From Megaustenia siamemsis (Eukaryota; Mollusca; Gastropoda; Stylommatophora; Ariophantidae), in assembly GCA_032433765.1 (NCBI GenBank), contig JAVIAB010000041.1, positions 80,686,428 through 80,750,427 of the forward strand: 64,000 nt of DNA, given 5' to 3'. A program made the position numbers and the translations under genes. A model generated the notes under the pieces. The model was not told where the DNA came from. It saw only the letters and a program-made list of their open reading frames with translations, and ran no database searches. Below, one piece after another: positions 43,876-58,100 of this stretch (positions within the stretch are counted from its first letter, which is position 1; every line of letters begins with the position of its first letter).

Positions 43876-44690
43876 CATATACAAAACCCAAACAATGAAA
43901 GAAAACATATGACTACTGTATGTTTTATAATTTCAAAATTACAACAACAGGCTAAAAAAAGAACATTCATATTGGCTTAAACAAGATACAAACACATACA
44001 ACAACAATGTCAAAGTGGCAATATAAGATACATACAATGCACAATAGACTGACAACAATACAAAGACTCCAGTTGTCACATACAGCTAGTGCTACAGTAT
44101 GGAGAGCAGCCTTCTCCTTGACTTCATCTTAGTCTGTCCAGTAAATTGAAACGTTCTCTCATGAGATGTTCATTGATGTAATTACCCCACCTTCCTTGTA
44201 ATTACCTCACCTTCATTATTGATATTACCACCCCACCTTCCTTGTAATTACCCCACCTTCCTTGTAATTACCTCACCTTCATTATTGATATTACCACCCC
44301 ACCTTGCCCATTGACCCCACCAATTTCTCACATTGTAGAGTATGGTATCACAAGCATATTTCTCCATACGTTACAAAAAATGTATTTGTTGTCCCTGTAC
44401 GTGGTTCAAGACTCTCCATTACGACACCATTTCCATTTGTGCAACATCAGAGGAGTGCAGCCACTTTCTTCAAGATCTCATTCTGTGGTGTCTAACTTTA
44501 ACTGAGTGAAGTGAAACATTTGACAAAGACACCCATGTAGCTTTCTTTCTGGGCTTCACATAATGACCTACTATAGGAATCAATTCTTCTCTTCATCGTC
44601 TATTATGCTTTAAATGGACATTAAGGTTGGGGGGGGGGGGTTAGAGAAATCGCCAATCAACCACTAATATCTTCAGTAATAAAGAAAAGA
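43876..44690. other. Single-copy stretch of the duplicated unit (copy 1)
   Basis: No gene can be supported. It contains a roughly 75-bp tandem pair at 44180-44305 (ccttccttgtaattacc, attattgatattaccacccc) and a run of 12 G at 44629-44640. A 63-codon frame at 44304-44495 has no supporting feature. Confidence 0.6.
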
Positions 44691-44692
44691 TG

Positions 44693-44922
44693 ATGGTCAT
44701 ATGTTGGACATGTGATGAGAAGAGATAATAACAGAATAGCAAAGCAGGCCCTCATGTGGGAAATAACAGGTAAGAGGAAGACCCAGAGAGACACTGAGAA
44801 GAACATTGATGAGAGAGGCAAGAGCAGCAGGAATCGGCTCCCTCAATGAGATAGAGCTGCTTGCACAGAACAGAGACAGATGGCGAGATTTGATAAAAGA
44901 TCTTATAGTTGTGTTTTATTGT
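44693..44922 (+). pseudogene. LINE F, C-terminal fragment (copy 1)
   Basis: The plus strand reads WSYVGHVMRRDNNRIAKQAL, EITGKRKTQRDTEKNI, then after a +1 shift REARAAGIGSLNEIELLAQ and RDRWRDLIKDL. GHVMRR...GKRK...RDRWRDLI is the usual C-terminus of RTE-like LINEs. It is 5'-truncated and frameshifted. A dispersed segment also seen at about 10045-10185 follows at 44998-45112. Confidence 0.8.
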
Positions 44923-45139
44923 GGGCTATTTGTGCCTCTCAGACCAAATCCAGCATGGTATTGCCAAGTTGCAATCCCTACTCCCCTGACATGCTAGACT
45001 GGTTAGGCTGTGCCTGGAAGCTCCGTGAAGAGGTGGATTAGGGTCTGGATGGTTCAGGCTCACTGACATTGTGCAAGTTATCAGTTGCTGACAGCTTTCA
45101 GCTCTGTTTTTGTCATATCTCATATAGCTTTATTATTAG

Positions 45140-45262
45140 ATGTCCCACTTGAGTGAATATTGCAGACTTTGTCAGGTTTTTCTCTCTCTCTCTCTTGTAT
45201 GTATCCTCTTGTGAGTGTTGACCCTGGTGTTGTGAGAGATTGTCACTTGTAGCTTGTTGTGC
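45140..45262 (-). pseudogene. C2H2 zinc-finger relic (copy 1)
   Basis: The minus strand reads SHNTRVNTHKRIHT, then EREREKP, then DKVCNIHSSGTSN. This resembles the end of one C2H2 finger (L/V..HKRIH), a linker in which TGEKP has been replaced by an (ag)n run, and the start of the next finger. Too short and broken to function. It may derive from a gene like the one at 19067-21210. Single-copy DNA without recognised features continues to 45615. Confidence 0.5.
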
Positions 45263-45615
45263 TGTGCCTTGTCACAACAACAATGAATCATCATCTACAG
45301 CAGACCAACATACACCATTTATCTCTTGATGACAGACTCACAAATCATTTAGACTTACGACTGTTGACAGAGGATATTTATAAACCACTTTTTGGCTCTG
45401 ACGACATCAGTACCCCACAATGAATGTCTGCCAGCACCAATCCCACAATGAATGTCTGCCAGCACCAATAACTTTTACTTCAACAGGAGAACTTACAACA
45501 AAAGTCTACAATTATTTCTCCAAAAAGTTACAAAACAAAACAACTAAAACACCACAATAAAAAATAAGTGTCCATGGATTGTGGGTTGACAAGAAGTTAA
45601 TAAGTTATTTTCAGT

Positions 45616-48600
45616 TCCATCTTACACACAGTTTCTCCCCACAGCTGATGTCATCATCTCCATCTTACACACAGTTTCTCCCCACAGCTGATGTCATCAT
45701 CTCCATCTTACACACAGTTTCTCCCCACAGCTGATGTCATCATCTCCATCTTACACACAGTTTCTCCCCACAGCTGATGTCATCATCTCCATCTTACACA
45801 CAGTTTCTCCCCACAGCTGATGTCATCATCTCCATCTTACACACAGTTTCTCCCCACAGCTGATGTCATCATCTCCATCTTACACACAGTTTCTCCCCAC
45901 AGTTGATGTCATCATAATCTCCATCTTACACACAGTTTCTCCTCACAACTGATGTTATCATCTCCATCTTACACACAGTTTCTCCCCACAACTGATGTCA
46001 TCATCTCCATCTTACACACAGTTTCTCCCCACAGCTGATGTCATCATCTCCATCTTACACACAGTTTCTCCCCACAACTGATGTTATCATCATCTCCATC
46101 TTACACACAGTTTCTCCCCACAGCTGATGTCATCATCTCCATCTTACACACAGTTTCTCCCCACAGCTGATGTCATCATCTCCATCTTACACACAGTTTC
46201 TCCCCACAACTGATGTTATCATCTCCATCTTACACACAGTTTCTCCCCACAACTGATGTTATCATCTCCATCTTACACACAGTTTCTCCCCACAGCTGAT
46301 GTCATCATCTCCATCTTACACACAGTTTCTCCCCACAACTGATGTCATCATAATCTCCATCTTACACACAGTTTCTCCCCACAACTGATGTTATCATCTC
46401 CATCTTACACACAGTTTCTCCCCACAACTGATGTTATCATAATCTCCATCTTACACACAGTTTCTCCCCACAACTGATGTTATCATCTCCATCTTACACA
46501 CAGTTTCTCCCCACAACTGATGTTATCATCTCCATCTTACACACAGTTTCTCCCCACAGCTGATGTCATCATCTCCATCTTACACACAGTTTCTCCCCAC
46601 AGCTGATGTCATCATCATCTCCATCTTACACACAGTTTCTCCCCACAACTGATGTCATCATCATCTCCATCTTACACACAGTTTCTCCCCACAACTGATG
46701 TCATCATCATCTCCATCTTACACACAGTTTCTCCCCACAGCTGATGTCATCATCTCCATCTTACACACAGTTTCTCCCCACAACTGATGTCATCATCATC
46801 TCCATCTTACACACAGTTTCTCCCCACAACTGATGTTATCATCTCCATCTTACACACAGTTTCTCCCCACAGCTGATGTCATCATCATCTCCATCTTACA
46901 CACAGTTTCTCCCCACAACTGATGTCATCATCATCTCCATCTTACACACAGTTTCTCCCCACAGCTGATGTCATCATCTCCATCTTACACACAGTTTCTC
47001 CCCACAACTGATGTCATCATCATCTCCATCTTACACACAGTTTCTCCCCACAACTGATGTCATCATCATCTCCATCTTACACACAGTTTCTCCCCACAGC
47101 TGATGTCATCATCTCCATCTTACACACAGTTTCTCCCCACAGCTGATGTCATCATCATCTCCATCTTACACACAGTTTCTCCCCACAACTGATGTCATCA
47201 TCATCTCCATCTTACACACAGTTTCTCCCCACAGCTGATGTCATCATCTCCATCTTACACACAGTTTCTCCCCACAACTGATGTCATCATCATCTCCATC
47301 TTACACACAGTTTCTCCCCACAACTGATGTTATCATCTCCATCTTACACACAGTTTCTCCCCACAGCTGATGTCATCATCTCCATCTTACACACAGTTTC
47401 TCCCCACAACTGATGTTATCATCTCCATCTTACACACAGTTTCTCCCCACAACTGATGTTATCATCTCCATCTTACACACAGTTTCTCCCCACAGCTGAT
47501 GTCATCATCTCCATCTTACACACAGTTTCTCCCCACAACTGATGTCATCATAATCTCCATCTTACACACAGTTTCTCCCCACAACTGATGTTATCATCTC
47601 CATCTTACACACAGTTTCTCCCCACAACTGATGTTATCATCTCCATCTTACACACAGTTTCTCCCACAACTGATGTCATCATCATCTCCATCTTACACAC
47701 AGTTTCTCCCCACAACTGATGTCATCATAATCTCCATCTTACACACAGTTTCTCCCCACAGCTGATGTCATCATCTCCATCTTACACACAGTTTCTCCCC
47801 ACAGCTGATGTCATCATCATCTCCATCTTACACACAGTTTCTCCCCACAGCTGATGTCATCATCTCCATCTTACACACAGTTTCTCCCCACAGCTGATGT
47901 CATCATCATCTCCATCTTACACACAGTTTCTCCCCACAACTGATGTCATCATCATCTCCATCTTACACACAGTTTCTCCCCACAACTGATGTCATCATCA
48001 TCTCCATCTTACACACAGTTTCTCCCCACAGCTGATGTCATCATCTCCATCTTACACACAGTTTCTCCCCACAACTGATGTCATCATCATCTCCATCTTA
48101 CACACAGTTTCTCCCCACAACTGATGTCATCATCATCTCCATCTTACACACAGTTTCTCCCCACAGCTGATGTCATAATCTCCATCTTACACACAGTTTC
48201 TCCCCACAGCTGATGTCATCATCATCTCCATCTTACACACAGTTTTCCCCACAACTGATGTCATCATCATCTCCATCTTACACACAGTTTCTCCCCACAG
48301 CTGATGTCATCATCTCCATCTTACACACAGTTTCTCCCCACAGCTGATGTCATCATCATCTCCATCTTACACACAGTTTCTCCCCACAACTGATGTTATC
48401 ATCTCCATCTTACACACAGTTTCTCCCCACAGCTGATGTCATCATCTCCATCTTACACACAGTTTCTCCCCACAACTGATGTTATCATCTCCATCTTACA
48501 CACAGTTTCTCCGCACAACTGATGTTATCATCTCCATCTTACACACAGTTTCTCCCCACAGCTGATGTCATCATCTCCATCTTACACACAGTTTCTCCCC

Positions 48601-49319
48601 ACAACTGATGTCATCATAATCTCCATCTTACACACAGTTTCTCCCCACAACTGATGTTATCATCTCCATCTTACACACAGTTTCTCCCCACAACTGATGT
48701 TATCATCTCCATCTTACACACAGTTTCTCCCCACAACTGATGTCATCATCATCTCCATCTTACACACAGTTTCTCCCCACAACTGATGTCATCATCATCT
48801 CCATCTTACACACAGTTTCTCCCCACAGCTGATGTCATCATCTCCATCTTACACACAGTTTCTCCCCACAGCTGATGTCATCATCATCTCCATCTTACAC
48901 ACAGTTTCTCCCCACAGCTGATGTCATCATCTCCATCTTACACACAGTTTCTCCCCACAGCTGATGTCATCATCATCTCCATCTTACACACAGTTTCTCC
49001 CCACAACTGATGTCATCATCATCTCCATCTTACACACAGTTTCTCCCCACAACTGATGTCATCATCATCTCCATCTTACACACAGTTTCTCCCCACAGCT
49101 GATGTCATCATCTCCATCTTACACACAGTTTCTCCCCACAACTGATGTCATCATCATCTCCATCTTACACACAGTTTCTCCCCACAACTGATGTCATCAT
49201 CATCTCCATCTTACACACAGTTTCTCCCCACAGCTGATGTCATCATCTCCATCTTACACACAGTTTCTCCCCACAGCTGATGTCATCATCATCTCCATCT
49301 TACACACAGTTTCTCCCCA
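45616..49319. repeat. 43/46-bp minisatellite, first block
   Basis: About 84 units of tccatcttacacacagtttc + tccccacagctgatgtcatca. Three forms occur: agctgatgtcatc (43 bp), aactgatgttatc (43 bp) and a 46-bp form with an extra atc or ata. A rare ctccgcac unit lies at 48511. The array ends abruptly at 49319, at the duplication join. Confidence 0.93.
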
Positions 49320-49799
49320 CAAGGGTCACCCTGGCCATGATCTTGATCACACTGACCCCTCTCCTTGACCTTTTCAATGACATCCCTCCCGTAATGCCTG
49401 AAATAACGGCACCTATCAAATGCTATTCCCAAATACTTAAGCCAGACCTATCACGATGGTTGTACCATTGCAGTTATGACTGGGAGGGTGTCTTCTAACA
49501 ATTAAGTTGTTTAATGAGAGCTTTGTAATTAATGCACCAAGTTGTTATCTGATCCACGCTATCCTGTAATTGCCCAGCCTTGTCTGCACTTCTTTATTCT
49601 ATTTTCTTGGCTTGTTTCTGAAGTCTGTTTGCTTCTTTGGCTTCAAATGTTCTTTGAGTTTGTTTTCCCATTTCCAAAACCTCACAGTGTTCTGGTATTC
49701 ACTTCAAGACTAGAGCTCTGTCAATTGTTTTTCCCCAGTGAGCCTAAGTTGTTGTCTTGGATAAGTCTGTCCTGTTAGGGACTTCACATGGCTTCTGGT
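49320..49799 (-). pseudogene. LINE D, RT thumb region (second copy)
   Basis: Duplicate of 42781-43260 with the same YLGIAFD reading on the minus strand. Here it directly abuts the 43-bp array on its left. Confidence 0.65.
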
Positions 49800-49805
49800 T
49801 AGCTA

Positions 49806-50414
49806 ACTTAAATACACAAAAACATTGCCCAGACTGTCAGCCACACACACACAAAAACATTGCCCAGACTGTCAGCCACACACACACAAAAACATTGCCC
49901 AGACTGTCAGCCACACACACACAAAAACATTGCCTAGACTGTCAGCCACACTCACACAAAAACATTGCCTAGACTGTCAGCCACACTCACACAAAAACAT
50001 TGCCTAGACTGTCAGCCACACTCACACAAAAACATTGCCTAGACTGTCAGCCACACTCACACAAAAACATTGCCTAGACTGTCAGCCACACTCACACAAA
50101 AACATTGCCTAGACTGTCAGCCACACTCACACAAAAACATTGCCCAGACTGTCAGCCACACACACACAAAAACATTGCCTAGACTGTCAGCCACACTCAC
50201 ACAAAAACATTGCCTAGACTGTCAGCCACACTCACACATTACCCAGACTGTCAGCCACACACACACATTACCCAGACTGTCAGCCACACACACATTACCC
50301 AGACTGTCAGCCACACTCACACATTACCCAGACTGTCAGCCACACTCACACATTACCCAGACTGTCAGCCACACTCACACATTACCCAGACTGTCAGCCA
50401 CACACACACACACA
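49806..50414. repeat. 35-bp minisatellite (copy 2)
   Basis: Same unit order and variants as 43267-43875. Confidence 0.9.
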
Positions 50415-51232
50415 CATATACAAAACCCAAACAATGAAAGAAAACATATGACTACTGTATGTTTTATAATTTCAAAATTACAACAACAGGCTAAAAAAAG
50501 AACATTCATATTGGCTTAAACAAGATACAAACACATACAACAACAATGTCAAAGTGGCAATATAAGATACATACAATGCACAATAGACTGACAACAATAC
50601 AAAGACTCCAGTTGTCACATACAGCTAGTGCTACAGTATGGAGAGCAGCCTTCTCCTTGACTTCATCTTAGTCTGTCCAGTAAATTGAAACGTTCTCTCA
50701 TGAGATGTTCATTGATGTAATTACCCCACCTTCCTTGTAATTACCTCACCTTCATTATTGATATTACCACCCCACCTTCCTTGTAATTACCCCACCTTCC
50801 TTGTAATTACCTCACCTTCATTATTGATATTACCACCCCACCTTGCCCATTGACCCCACCAATTTCTCACATTGTAGAGTATGGTATCACAAGCATATTT
50901 CTCCATACGTTACAAAAAATGTATTTGTTGTCCCTGTACGTGGTTCAAGACTCTCCATTACGACACCATTTCCATTTGTGCAACATCAGAGGAGTGCAGC
51001 CACTTTCTTCAAGATCTCATTCTGTGGTGTCTAACTTTAACTGAGTGAAGTGAAACATTTGACAAAGACACCCATGTAGCTTTCTTTCTGGGCTTCACAT
51101 AATGACCTACTATAGGAATCAATTCTTCTCTTCATCGTCTATTATGCTTTAAATGGACATTAAGGTTGGGGGGGGGGGGGGGTTAGAGAAATCGCCAATC
51201 AACCACTAATATCTTCAGTAATAAAGAAAAGA
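50415..51232. other. Single-copy stretch of the duplicated unit (copy 2)
   Basis: Matches 43876-44690; the G run here is 15 bases (51168-51182). No gene seen. Confidence 0.6.
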
Positions 51233-51234
51233 TG

Positions 51235-51464
51235 ATGGTCATATGTTGGACATGTGATGAGAAGAGATAATAACAGAATAGCAAAGCAGGCCCTCATGTG
51301 GGAAATAACAGGTAAGAGGAAGACCCAGAGAGACACTGAGAAGAACATTGATGAGAGAGGCAAGAGCAGCAGGAATCGGCTCCCTCAATGAGATAGAGCT
51401 GCTTGCACAGAACAGAGACAGATGGCGAGATTTGATAAAAGATCTTATAGTTGTGTTTTATTGT
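51235..51464 (+). pseudogene. LINE F, C-terminal fragment (copy 2)
   Basis: Duplicate of 44693-44922 with the same frameshift, so the element was dead before the duplication. Confidence 0.8.
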
Positions 51465-51681
51465 GGGCTATTTGTGCCTCTCAGACCAAATCCAGCATGG
51501 TATTGCCAAGTTGCAATCCCTACTCCCCTGACATGCTAGACTGGTTAGGCTGTGCCTGGAAGCTCCGTGAAGAGGTGGATTAGGGTCTGGATGGTTCAGG
51601 CTCACTGACATTGTGCAAGTTATCAGTTGCTGACAGCTTTCAGCTCTGTTTTTGTCATATCTCATATAGCTTTATTATTAG

Positions 51682-51804
51682 ATGTCCCACTTGAGTGAAT
51701 ATTGCAGACTTTGTCAGGTTTTTCTCTCTCTCTCTCTTGTATGTATCCTCTTGTGAGTGTTGACCCTGGTGTTGTGAGAGATTGTCACTTGTAGCTTGTT
51801 GTGC
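51682..51804 (-). pseudogene. C2H2 zinc-finger relic (copy 2)
   Basis: Duplicate of 45140-45262 at an offset of 6542. Single-copy DNA follows to 52157. Confidence 0.5.
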
Positions 51805-52157
51805 TGTGCCTTGTCACAACAACAATGAATCATCATCTACAGCAGACCAACATACACCATTTATCTCTTGATGACAGACTCACAAATCATTTAGACTTAC
51901 GACTGTTGACAGAGGATATTTATAAACCACTTTTTGGCTCTGACGACATCAGTACCCCACAATGAATGTCTGCCAGCACCAATCCCACAATGAATGTCTG
52001 CCAGCACCAATAACTTTTACTTCAACAGGAGAACTTACAACAAAAGTCTACAATTATTTCTCCAAAAAGTTACAAAACAAAACAACTAAAACACCACAAT
52101 AAAAAATAAGTGTCCATGGATTGTGGGTTGACAAGAAGTTAATAAGTTATTTTCAGT

Positions 52158-55100
52158 TCCATCTTACACACAGTTTCTCCCCACAGCTGATGTCATCATC
52201 TCCATCTTACACACAGTTTCTCCCCACAGCTGATGTCATCATCTCCATCTTACACACAGTTTCTCCCCACAGCTGATGTCATCATCTCCATCTTACACAC
52301 AGTTTCTCCCCACAGCTGATGTCATCATCTCCATCTTACACACAGTTTCTCCCCACAGCTGATGTCATCATCTCCATCTTACACACAGTTTCTCCCCACA
52401 GCTGATGTCATCATCTCCATCTTACACACAGTTTCTCCCCACAGTTGATGTCATCATAATCTCCATCTTACACACAGTTTCTCCTCACAACTGATGTTAT
52501 CATCTCCATCTTACACACAGTTTCTCCCCACAACTGATGTCATCATCTCCATCTTACACACAGTTTCTCCCCACAGCTGATGTCATCATCTCCATCTTAC
52601 ACACAGTTTCTCCCCACAACTGATGTTATCATCATCTCCATCTTACACACAGTTTCTCCCCACAGCTGATGTCATCATCTCCATCTTACACACAGTTTCT
52701 CCCCACAGCTGATGTCATCATCTCCATCTTACACACAGTTTCTCCCCACAACTGATGTTATCATCTCCATCTTACACACAGTTTCTCCCCACAACTGATG
52801 TTATCATCTCCATCTTACACACAGTTTCTCCCCACAGCTGATGTCATCATCTCCATCTTAAACACAGTTTCTCCCCACAACTGATGTCATCATAATCTCC
52901 ATCTTACACACAGTTTCTCCCCACAACTGATGTTATCATCTCCATCTTACACACAGTTTCTCCCCACAACTGATGTTATCATAATCTCCATCTTACACAC
53001 AGTTTCTCCCCACAACTGATGTTATCATCTCCATCTTACACACAGTTTCTCCCCACAACTGATGTTATCATCTCCATCTTACACACAGTTTCTCCCCACA
53101 GCTGATGTCATCATCTCCATCTTACACACAGTTTCTCCCCACAGCTGATGTCATCATCATCTCCATCTTACACACAGTTTCTCCCCACAACTGATGTCAT
53201 CATCATCTCCATCTTACACACAGTTTCTCCCCACAACTGATGTCATCATCATCTCCATCTTACACACAGTTTCTCCCCACAGCTGATGTCATCATCTCCA
53301 TCTTACACACAGTTTCTCCCCACAACTGATGTCATCATCATCTCCATCTTACACACAGTTTCTCCCCACAGCTGATGTCATCATCTCCATCTTACACACA
53401 GTTTCTCCCCACAGCTGATGTCATCATCATCTCCATCTTACACACAGTTTCTCCCCACAACTGATGTCATCATCATCTCCATCTTACACACAGTTTCTCC
53501 CCACAGCTGATGTCATCATCTCCATCTTACACACAGTTTCTCCCCACAACTGATGTCATCATCATCTCCATCTTACACACAGTTTCTCCCCACAACTGAT
53601 GTCATCATCATCTCCATCTTACACACAGTTTCTCCCCACAGCTGATGTCATCATCTCCATCTTACACACAGTTTCTCCCCACAGCTGATGTCATCATCAT
53701 CTCCATCTTACACACAGTTTCTCCCCACAACTGATGTCATCATCATCTCCATCTTACACACAGTTTCTCCCCACAGCTGATGTCATCATCTCCATCTTAC
53801 ACACAGTTTCTCCCCACAACTGATGTCATCATCATCTCCATCTTACACACAGTTTCTCCCCACAACTGATGTTATCATCTCCATCTTACACACAGTTTCT
53901 CCCCACAGCTGATGTCATCATCTCCATCTTACACACAGTTTCTCCCCACAACTGATGTTATCATCTCCATCTTACACACAGTTTCTCCCCACAACTGATG
54001 TTATCATCTCCATCTTACACACAGTTTCTCCCCACAGCTGATGTCATCATCTCCATCTTACACACAGTTTCTCCCCACAACTGATGTCATCATAATCTCC
54101 ATCTTACACACAGTTTCTCCCCACAACTGATGTTATCATCTCCATCTTACACACAGTTTCTCCCCACAACTGATGTTATCATCTCCATCTTACACACAGT
54201 TTCTCCCCACAACTGATGTCATCATCATCTCCATCTTACACACAGTTTCTCCCCACAACTGATGTCATCATCATCTCCATCTTACACACAGTTTCTCCCC
54301 ACAGCTGATGTCATCATCTCCATCTTACACACAGTTTCTCCCCACAGCTGATGTCATCATCATCTCCATCTTACACACAGTTTCTCCCCACAGCTGATGT
54401 CATCATCTCCATCTTACACACAGTTTCTCCCCACAGCTGATGTCATCATCATCTCCATCTTACACACAGTTTCTCCCCACAACTGATGTCATCATCATCT
54501 CCATCTTACACACAGTTTCTCCCCACAACTGATGTCATCATCATCTCCATCTTACACACAGTTTCTCCCCACAGCTGATGTCATCATCTCCATCTTACAC
54601 ACAGTTTCTCCCCACAACTGATGTCATCATCATCTCCATCTTACACACAGTTTCTCCCCACAACTGATGTCATCATCATCTCCATCTTACACACAGTTTC
54701 TCCCCACAGCTGATGTCATCATCTCCATCTTACACACAGTTTCTCCCCACAGCTGATGTCATCATCATCTCCATCTTACACACAGTTTCTCCCCACAACT
54801 GATGTCATCATCATCTCCATCTTACACACAGTTTCTCCCCACAGCTGATGTCATCATCTCCATCTTACACACAGTTTCTCCCCACAGCTGATGTCATCAT
54901 CATCTCCATCTTACACACAGTTTCTCCCCACAACTGATGTTATCATCTCCATCTTACACACAGTTTCTCCCCACAGCTGATGTCATCATCTCCATCTTAC
55001 ACACAGTTTCTCCCCACAACTGATGTTATCATCTCCATCTTACACACAGTTTCTCCGCACAACTGATGTTATCATCTCCATCTTACACACAGTTTCTCCC

Positions 55101-58100
55101 CACAGCTGATGTCATCATCTCCATCTTACACACAGTTTCTCCCCACAACTGATGTCATCATAATCTCCATCTTACACACAGTTTCTCCCCACAACTGATG
55201 TTATCATCTCCATCTTACACACAGTTTCTCCCCACAACTGATGTTATCATCTCCATCTTACACACAGTTTCTCCCCACAACTGATGTCATCATCATCTCC
55301 ATCTTACACACAGTTTCTCCCCACAACTGATGTCATCATCATCTCCATCTTACACACAGTTTCTCCCCACAGCTGATGTCATCATCTCCATCTTACACAC
55401 AGTTTCTCCCCACAGCTGATGTCATCATCATCTCCATCTTACACACAGTTTCTCCCCACAGCTGATGTCATCATCTCCATCTTACACACAGTTTCTCCCC
55501 ACAGCTGATGTCATCATCATCTCCATCTTACACACAGTTTCTCCCCACAACTGATGTCATCATCATCTCCATCTTACACACAGTTTCTCCCCACAACTGA
55601 TGTCATCATCATCTCCATCTTACACACAGTTTCTCCCCACAGCTGATGTCATCATCTCCATCTTACACACAGTTTCTCCCCACAACTGATGTCATCATCA
55701 TCTCCATCTTACACACAGTTTCTCCCCACAACTGATGTCATCATCATCTCCATCTTACACACAGTTTCTCCCCACAGCTGATGTCATCATCTCCATCTTA
55801 CACACAGTTTCTCCCCACAGCTGATGTCATCATCATCTCCATCTTACACACAGTTTCTCCCCACAACTGATGTCATCATCATCTCCATCTTACACACAGT
55901 TTCTCCCCACAGCTGATGTCATCATCTCCATCTTACACACAGTTTCTCCCCACAGCTGATGTCATCATCATCTCCATCTTACACACAGTTTCTCCCCACA
56001 ACTGATGTTATCATCTCCATCTTACACACAGTTTCTCCCCACAGCTGATGTCATCATCTCCATCTTACACACAGTTTCTCCCCACAACTGATGTTATCAT
56101 CTCCATCTTACACACAGTTTCTCCGCACAGCTGATGTTATCATCTCCATCTTACACACAGTTTCTCCCCACAGCTGATGTCATCATAATCTCCATCTTAC
56201 ACACAGTTTCTCCCCACAACTGATGTTATCATCTCCATCTTACACACAGTTTCTCCCCACAACTGATGTTATCATCTCCATCTTACACACAGTTTCTCCC
56301 CACAACTGATGTCATCATCATCTCCATCTTACACACAGTTTCTCCCCACAACTGATGTCATCATCATCTCCATCTTACACACAGTTTCTCCCCACAGCTG
56401 ATGTCATCATCTCCATCTTACACACAGTTTCTCCCCACAGCTGATGTCATCATCATCTCCATCTTACACACAGTTTCTCCCCACAGCTGATGTCATCATC
56501 TCCATCTTACACACAGTTTCTCCCCACAGCTGATGTCATCATCATCTCCATCTTACACACAGTTTCTCCCCACAACTGATGTCATCATCATCTCCATCTT
56601 ACACACAGTTTCTCCCCACAACTGATGTCATCATCATCTCCATCTTACACACAGTTTCTCCCCACAGCTGATGTCATCATCTCCATCTTACACACAGTTT
56701 CTCCCCACAACTGATGTCATCATCATCTCCATCTTACACACAGTTTCTCCCCACAGCTGATGTCATCATCTCCATCTTACACACAGTTTCTCCCCACAGC
56801 TGATGTCATCATCATCTCCATCTTACACACAGTTTCTCCCCACAACTGATGTCATCATCATCTCCATCTTACACACAGTTTCTCCCCACAGCTGATGTCA
56901 TCATCTCCATCTTACACAGTTTCTCCCCACAACTGATGTCATCATCATCTCCATCTTACACACAGTTTCTCCCCACAACTGATGTCATCATCATCTCCAT
57001 CTTACACAGTTTCTCCCAACAGCTGATGTCATCATCATCTCCATCTTACACACAGTTTCTCCCCACAGCTGATGTCATCATCATCTCCATCTTACACACA
57101 GTTTCTCCCCACAACTGATGTCATCATCATCTCCATCTTACACACAGTTTCTCCCCACAGCTGATGTCATCATCTCCATCTTACACACAGTTTCTCCCCA
57201 CAGCTGATGTCATCATCATCTCCATCTTACACACAGTTTCTCCCCACAACTGATGTTATCATCTCCATCTTACACACAGTTTCTCCCCACAGCTGATGTC
57301 ATCATCTCCATCTTACACACAGTTTCTCCCCACAACTGATGTTATCATCTCCATCTTACACACAGTTTCTCCGCACAACTGATGTTATCATCTCCATCTT
57401 ACACACAGTTTCTCCCCACAGCTGATGTCATCATCTCCATCTTACACACAGTTTCTCCCCACAACTGATGTCATCATAATCTCCATCTTACACACAGTTT
57501 CTCCCCACAACTGATGTTATCATCTCCATCTTACACACAGTTTCTCCCCACAACTGATGTTATCATCTCCATCTTACACACAGTTTCTCCCCACAACTGA
57601 TGTCATCATCATCTCCATCTTACACACAGTTTCTCCCCACAACTGATGTCATCATCATCTCCATCTTACACACAGTTTCTCCCCACAGCTGATGTCATCA
57701 TCTCCATCTTACACACAGTTTCTCCCCACAGCTGATGTCATCATCATCTCCATCTTACACACAGTTTCTCCCCACAGCTGATGTCATCATCTCCATCTTA
57801 CACACAGTTTCTCCCCACAGCTGATGTCATCATCATCTCCATCTTACACACAGTTTCTCCCCACAACTGATGTCATCATCATCTCCATCTTACACACAGT
57901 TTCTCCCCACAACTGATGTCATCATCATCTCCATCTTACACACAGTTTCTCCCCACAACTGATGTCATCATCATCTCCATCTTACACACAGTTTCTCCCC
58001 ACAGCTGATGTCATCATCTCCATCTTACACACAGTTTCTCCCCACAACTGATGTCATCATCATCTCCATCTTACACACAGTTTCTCCCCACAGCTGATGT

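Larger units (their letters stand above)
42781..49319. repeat. 6.54-kb tandem duplication, copy 1
   Basis: caagggtcaccctggccatg at 42781 recurs at 49320 and both copies then run in parallel: LINE piece, 35-bp array, single-copy stretch, LINE F end, zinc-finger relic, 43/46-bp array. Differences I could see are a 12- versus 15-base G run (44629-44640 / 51168-51182) and scattered changes inside the final array. The join at 49320 shares only caa with the left border. Confidence 0.93.
49320..55861. repeat. 6.54-kb tandem duplication, copy 2
   Basis: It parallels 42781-49319 at an offset of 6539 bp, becoming 6542 after the longer G run. For example, the 149-codon frame of the 35-bp array and the 63- to 65-codon frames are identical in both copies. 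The final array then continues beyond the end of the unit. Confidence 0.93.

Noticed and set aside
44304..44505. 63-64-codon plus ORFs, duplicated at 50843-51044
   Set aside because: Two overlapping frames, no recognised domain, no splice or start context; identical in both copies only because the segment was duplicated.
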